Assembly: GCA_905250025.1 (NCBI GenBank)
Contig: CAJNOJ010000103.1
Coordinates: 124,001 to 188,000, forward strand
Reading direction: 5' to 3'
Length of the DNA stretch: 64,000 bases
Source: Adineta ricciae
Taxonomy: Eukaryota > Rotifera > Eurotatoria > Adinetida > Adinetidae
The notes under the pieces were generated by a model, which saw nothing but the letters and a program-made list of their open reading frames with translations, was not told the origin of the DNA and did no database searches. The position numbers and the translations under genes were made by a program. The first letter of the stretch is position 1; every line of letters starts with the position of its first letter. Below are positions 58,484-64,000 of the stretch, in pieces.

Positions 58484-61275
58484 TCAATCTGATACGTTTG
58501 CTTCGAAATTCTGATTGTCAAGTCTGGCAACAACGGAGGGACGCGTTAAATCAAAATCCACTTCACTGATCGACGCAACGTCATTTAAATGTCGATATAA
58601 ACCATGATGATCATCACTATGCAATGGACCCCAATCGTCTCGTGGTAAATTATTTCGTTTAAATGCTTCGAGATACCGAGGTCTCGTTAGATATTCGTCT
58701 TCTTCCAAAAGATACTCGCGACTCTCAGGACCAATTGATTTCGTCTGTAAGAAGATAAATACGAGAATTAAAGATGAAACATATTCATGTGATGCGGTAA
58801 ACTTACAGCTTCGTCTCGCTCGATTGAGCGATATTCTTTTATATAGTTGACTACAAACACCAGTGGAATGGGTATGACACAAATTACGAAAATAAACCAT
58901 CCGAGTGTATGGCTCCACTCAGGAAAAACATACGCAGCAAAACCACCACCATCTCCATGTTCCAGCAGCTTCGAACTAGCTAATTTCGACAATGTTAAGA
59001 TCTATGACAAAACAATATCGTTAGTCTCTTTATCTTATTTCATTTCAAACATAGGTCGTCATGATATATACATACAACGATTAAAACAGGAGCGATGATA
59101 CACCATGTAACGAACAAATAATATTCAGCTGCACGCTTTCCTAACATCATCTTCACATCATTCATAAATCGATTAAAACCGTAGATGTAAGCAACTACAA
59201 CGATTTGAAAGAAACCAACCACCACTAACGATATGTTTGCTGCGTACTCATTCAATAGATCAAACAGATATATTCCACCCTACACAAAATAAATAACTTT
59301 CACTTTTTCATCATCGAACATCACACGTATACGAACTGGACACGTGAACGGCAAACTGACAAGAAAAGACACCACGCAAGTGATGATGACTATTACTGGA
59401 CGTTTCACCGGAAGTCTAGGAAACAATTCCATCACAGCACTTATGGGAATGTTGGTCATGGCGAACTAAAAGTAGGACGAGAACATAATAAACAGTAGAT
59501 ATCGTTGTTGTTGTTGTGTTCGCAGACCTGAGTGCCGAGACCCAGTGCCAACAACATCAAAAAGAAAAGAATGGAGAAAACGGGACTAGCCGGCATGTGT
59601 GTAATAGCTTCCGCATATGTGATGAATGCTAAACCTGGGCCAGACGAACTTGCGTAGGATGCTACCGATTCTTTAACTTGAGCCGCAAGATATCCAATCG
59701 TAGCAAATACAGCAAAGCCAGCGAAAATACCGGTGAAACAATCACATGACACAACAACACACATTTGTCTAAACACAATCACGCTTAAGATATTCATGAG
59801 GACAACTAACTAACAAACCTGAAGAAGTTGTTTTTAAACTTGTTAGATGCTGAATATGCCATCAACGAACCAAAACTAAGACCAAGAGAAAAGAAAACCT
59901 GTGAAGCAGCTGCTTGCCATGTCTAAATTTGACGCCGAAGTCGATCGCTTGAGTATTGAATTGTGTTTCATCGAAAGAAAAGTACTACCTCAAACTTGGC
60001 CACAAGTTCCCATCGCGGAATAACATAAAATTTGATCCCATCGATGGCGCCATGTAATAAAGAACTTTGAATAATCAGTATTAACAACACAACATATGGA
60101 AAAATAGCTGTGAAATAGGCGACCTAAATCACCATCATTCACATCAATACAATCATTTCACTTTTAGAATAGAGAAAGAAAAGCGCATACTTTTCCTGAT
60201 GATTTCACACCACGAATAATACATGCACCAACTATTAACCAGGCAACGAATAACGAAAGAGCAGGGTACAGTTGAGGTGTTCCAAACTCCTCAAAACTAT
60301 TGCTCTTTCCCAAAAGTAATCGACTACATACATCAAACATCGTTCGATAACAGTAATCAAACAATCCTCGAGATACTCACTAAAAGAATTGTTCTGTTGC
60401 TGTCACGCGGTCTGTTGCATTGATCGACACACATGAATATTGAGACATGTTTTGATATTGAGGTTGAGTACAGTTATAAGTTGTTCCGTTGATGACGTGT
60501 AATGAACTTTCGCTACCAGGAACAAAGCATCGGTCATCATTCCACCAATAGCCACAGGTTTTCCACAAAAGATTCTTTCGAAATGATAGGACAAAATAGA
60601 ATAATGCCCAACTAATAATAACATTGTAGTATAGCATACAGAATATGGTATTAATGACCATGGCGAATCCGATACCTTGAATAGAGAAAGAAGAAGTTGG
60701 GAGAGATGTGAAGGAGAGATGATCTGTTACCTTGCCATCCTTTTGCAAGAATGAATGCAGTAGCTGGACCTCGACTTGAGAATTGTCCGAGAGCCAGTTC
60801 GAGATAATAGATGGGTGCACCGATGAGGAAATACAAGATGAAGTATGGTACGAGAAATGCACCTAATTAAGAATGATGATGGAGATAGAAAGATGAAAGG
60901 AAGATAGACGTACCACCGCCACTTTTCGCAGCTAGATATGGAAATCGCCAGACATTACCGAGACCAACGGAATTAGAGATGAGTGACAGGATGAACTCGA
61001 GTGGTCGATCCCATTCATGTTTATCTTTACTCTAAAGTCAACTCTTTGTGTTTTCTTATTGACATGACAATAGTTACCTTTTCTACCGCGGTTTTACCAT
61101 GAGATTGTTTTTTGTATGATTGGTCGATATCGTTTTTGCGAGAAATCTATGTAAAAACCTGATCTTAATAATTACTTGAATGGGAGATACGAAGTTGAAT
61201 AATATGAGACCATCGCAATGTTTCACATAAATTCAACCGTTCGTTTTTACGACTCACCAACGAAAATAAACCCAT
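58484..61275 (-). CDS. SLC6 sodium/chloride-dependent neurotransmitter transporter, copy A
   Basis: About ten exons on the minus strand, ATG at 61273-61275 (MGLFSL) and stop at 58484-58486. The SLC6 hallmark is in TM1: [20 protein letters not shown], lining the sodium and substrate sites. Next are [20 protein letters not shown], the large second loop with the paired cysteines ([11 protein letters not shown]) and NxT sites, and later helices through [20 protein letters not shown] and [21 protein letters not shown] long acidic C-tail ([20 protein letters not shown]) follows. It would import an amine or amino acid with Na+/Cl- at the plasma membrane; the substrate is not evident. A second SLC6 gene begins beyond the right end and ends at 63198. 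Exon borders were checked only partly. Confidence 0.88.
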
Positions 61276-61943
61276 GGTGGTTGAACCTATATGTAGAACT
61301 GAAATGACTCCCTTGAAATGTCTGGAGAATAAAAATCATAAATCTGAAAGGTAAAGTCAAAGCATTGAGTTTTGAAAGCAGGTGATAATCTGGTCGAAGC
61401 ATATGTTAGAAGTCGTCAAATAGAAGAGACTCACCGACAGAATATATATTATATGAAAATAAGTGATGAGCGAACTATTGATTAAAACCTAGTACACGAT
61501 TAGATATGATAAGTGATTGTGGTAACTTACAGACTAGATATAACAGAATGACGAAGATGTAACTTAACTTGGTGATAACTGGGTTCGCTTCATCACAAAA
61601 GAAAAAGAGAGAAAAGGAAAGGAAAAATAATCGAAAATACGTAGACACATCATATGAAACGCAAATCAAAGTATATACCCCATCCGACACCATCTAAATG
61701 TAATTCAGTGCAGTCACGTGCTTGACGCGTTACATCAATAATTTCTCTTCAGTAGACACTCTATGAATGATTACGACCATATCTAAATTTCTCTATGATT
61801 TTCAAAAAAGGATTTCAACACATAGTAAAAGAAACTGGTTAGTTTGCGCACATTTATCAAATGTATTCCAACAAGTTAGAATTACGACATGATTCCTTTT
61901 ATTGAGAATTTATCATGCAAATGAAAAGATAAGCGGTGAAATA
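61276..61943. other. intergenic, no gene seen
   Basis: Upstream of SLC6 copy A and downstream of SPEF1. The minus frame at 61475-61693 has no family features. It may contain a 5' UTR exon of SLC6. Confidence 0.4.
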
Positions 61944-62738
61944 TTATTTCTTTTTATTAGCTTTGTTAGCTACTGTTGCCACAGGTTTCATGTGTGGACA
62001 ATCTTTGATAGTTGCAGTTAGTTCGTTAATACAAACATCTTTAAGTTGTGCAACGTGTTCCAGTCGACGCATTTTCACTCTTAACACTTGAATTTCTTCT
62101 TGTTGTATTAAACATCGTTGTCTCAACTCTTCATATTCGAGACGAGAAAATAATTTGGCCGTGTCACCAAAGGTCGATTTATCCATTGGACTCGTGCGTT
62201 CAGAAAGAAACGATTGACCTTCATTGATCGTATCGATCGTACTTAACGATAACAAGGATTGTCGTGGTGATAAAACTTTTTGTTTTGGTGCTTGTTTTAC
62301 TTGTTTCGGTACAGTTTTTCGCGGTTCGCCTCCTTGATTTATTTTCGATTTCAAATTGAATAACACGAGTTCAATCGCACCAGATTTTGCGTTACAAACA
62401 TCATTAATTACGTTTTCCGGGATAAGAATACCGAGACGCTCGAATACCTTTTTATTCAATATTCCCCAATTGACCTTTTTCTGGCTGATTGAACCGCTCG
62501 GCACATAATTGTGCATATTGATCATATCGGGAAATTCATGTCGTACAATCTCTGCTACCAAGACACCTAAATCAAATAAAAACAAATTGTCGCGAATTAG
62601 CACAACAGATCTTTTCGTTTAATTACCATCGGCAAAATCTCGTTCAATCTTCTTCTTCGGCTTCGATAAGGGAATCTTATCAATCCAAACATATAATTCT
62701 TCTAAATCTGAAGGTGTTAACACTGATTTCCAAGACAT
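61944..62738 (-). CDS. SPEF1: sperm flagellar protein 1 (CLAMP), calponin-homology domain
   Basis: 244 residues: exon 1 62627-62738, exon 2 61944-62566, joined across a 60-bp intron in phase 1. The CH domain fills the N-terminal 110 residues with SPEF1 landmarks: LEELYVWIDKIPLSKPKKKI, DFADGVLVAEIVRHEFPDMI, MHNYVPSGSISQKKVNWGIL and NKKVFERLGILIPENVI. A Ser/Pro linker and a C-terminal coiled coil (YEELRQRCLIQQEEIQVLRV then KMRRLEHVAQLKDV) follow. The SPEF1 family binds and stabilises ciliary and flagellar microtubules, including the central pair. The chosen ATG (62736-62738) starts MSWKSVLTPSD; upstream in-frame codons add a hydrophobic stretch not seen in SPEF1. The gene sits between two SLC6 paralogues, same strand, with no functional link apparent. 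Confidence 0.9.
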
Positions 62739-63197
62739 TCCAATCCAAATTGTAACGTTTAATAACCAGTAAAAGTAACAAAACAAATGAATTTTATTGC
62801 TCAAAAATAATCAATACTCGGTTCTGTTACCTTTATTTTCCCTCATTTCATCATTAATCAGCAGCCTGTAAATGCCGAGAAAAACATTATTCTTCTCTTC
62901 TCTTCCTTCCATAGTACACGATTATCACCACGGAAAATAATGAACTAATAAACAACAGTCACGCATAGTCAGAACACTTGTGACTACATATTCTTTTAAA
63001 TTCCTTTTGACAAGAAGTTTTTGGGATAAGGGCGAAATAATTTGGTTTATTCTAGTTTTGTGATCAGAAGAAAAACTCGCGTTCGAAAATTACATTTATT
63101 GCAAATGAGAAAATAAACATATTAAAATAAATTTTTCATCAAATTTTTATAGAACAAAAGAATCATTATTTAAGAGAACGCTGCTTACATGTTGCAC
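62739..63197. other. intergenic, no gene seen
   Basis: Between the SPEF1 start and the stop of SLC6 copy B; probable SPEF1 promoter region. No gene, repeat or RNA supported. Confidence 0.45.
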
Positions 63198-64000
63198 TCA
63201 CAATCTTTCTTGTAAAACATCTTTTGAACCTTCCAATCCGACCGAATCTGGTTGAAAACTATTATTGTAATGGGTGTTTGCACGTGACCCACCTTGACCA
63301 TTATGAACAACATCCCCAGTCGACAGTAATACTTTCAAATGCGCATATGGTTCTCCATAATTACCTTCTTTCTTCGGTCCCCAATCAAACCGAGGCGAAT
63401 TATTTCGTGTAGCGGCTTCCAAGTATCTTGGTTTCTCTGAGTAATTGTTGTCTTCATGTCGATAATTCTTATATCTACGACCGATATTTTTTCCCTAAAA
63501 GAGATTTTAGCGACACATTGAAAAGAGAAATACCGGGATGAATTGGTACTCACAGAATCTCCACGTCTCAGTGCAGAATATTCTCGAAAATAGTTAACGA
63601 TGAACACTATTGGAATTGGTATTATACAAAGGATAAAAATACACCATCCAACAATAGTGCTCCATTCAGGAAAAACATACGCAGCAAAACCCGCACCAGC
63701 ATTATTCGACATACGTTTAGCATTGATTAAATTTGAGAATATTATAATCTGATGAAAGGAAACTTATTGTATTTAAACATGAAATAGTTTAGAATTTTAC
63801 TTACAAGCATTAAAACAGGAGCGATGATACACCATGTAACGAACAAATAATATTCAGCTGCACGCTTTCCTAACATCATCTTCACATCATTCATAAATCG
63901 ATTAAAACCGTAGATGTACGCAACTGTGATTACTTGGAAAAACCCCACCACAACTAACGATATGTTTGCTGCATATTCATTCAATAGATCAAACAGATAT
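63198..64000 (-). CDS. SLC6 transporter, copy B, C-terminal part only
   Basis: Partial: the gene continues past the right edge and only its 3' exons are here. Visible are [60 protein letters not shown] and IPIPIVFIVNYFREYSALRR, then a C-tail with EKPRYLEAATRN and FDWGPKKEG. Same exon order as copy A at 58484-61275. A 110-bp stretch (63809-63918) is identical to copy A (59080-59189), while the sequence on either side differs, suggesting recent gene conversion. Stop at 63198-63200. Function as for copy A; substrate unknown. Confidence 0.85.

Overview
The window is eukaryotic nuclear DNA from a small, compact animal genome. It is AT-rich, and most introns are 45-70 bp with GT..AG ends and clean reading-phase matches. 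I infer a bdelloid rotifer (Adineta/Rotaria type). The reasons are the F-box plus 28-residue leucine-rich-repeat family, protoglobin and DUF1152 genes that are unusual in animals, and many very short introns. No organism label was available, so this is inference. Splicing matters here: many genes were rebuilt from exons by matching splice phases, and several open frames begin at TTG, so I moved those starts to the first ATG.

Layout. 0.8-4.7 kb: a small dual-specificity phosphatase (+), translation factor eIF3g (-) and a SMYD-type SET/MYND protein (+). 4.7-8.4 kb: no gene, but a 340-bp foldback inverted repeat at 5816-6156. 8.5-11.2 kb: an F-box/LRR gene made of 13 near-identical exon-intron units, the most striking structure here. 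13 kb: a DUF1152 protein. 16.8-19.3 kb: a rhodopsin-type GPCR. 20-23.2 kb: ribosome biogenesis factor TSR1 (-). 24-27 kb: an SLC10A7-like transporter with an extra N-terminal domain, and a TBC Rab-GAP. 27-29 kb: a small cysteine-rich secreted protein, its broken paralogue, and a remnant of a secreted Con-13/metalloendopeptidase-like gene.

29.9-40 kb is a run of four same-strand genes with short gaps: USP20/33-type deubiquitinase, beta-1,3-galactosyltransferase, O-GlcNAcase and aldo-keto reductase. Then follow a Tudor protein (-), an F-box protein (+), an orphan multipass membrane protein (-), two neuronal-calcium-sensor-like EF-hand paralogues flanking a zinc alcohol dehydrogenase and a fragment of a second copy (-), an RBR ubiquitin ligase (+), BLOC1S1 (-), a membrane-anchored 5'-nucleotidase (-), a protoglobin (-), an unknown single-pass protein with acidic and histidine tracts (+), and two SLC6 transporter paralogues (-) with SPEF1 between them. 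The second SLC6 gene runs off the right end.

Most genes are unrelated housekeeping or signalling genes. Shared themes are ubiquitin signalling (F-box proteins, RBR ligase, USP), local duplication (LRR units, EF-hand pair, ADH pair, SLC6 pair, cysteine-rich pair), and a few candidates for non-metazoan origin (DUF1152, protoglobin, Con-13-like remnant). No CRISPR array, rRNA, confident tRNA or intact transposase was seen.
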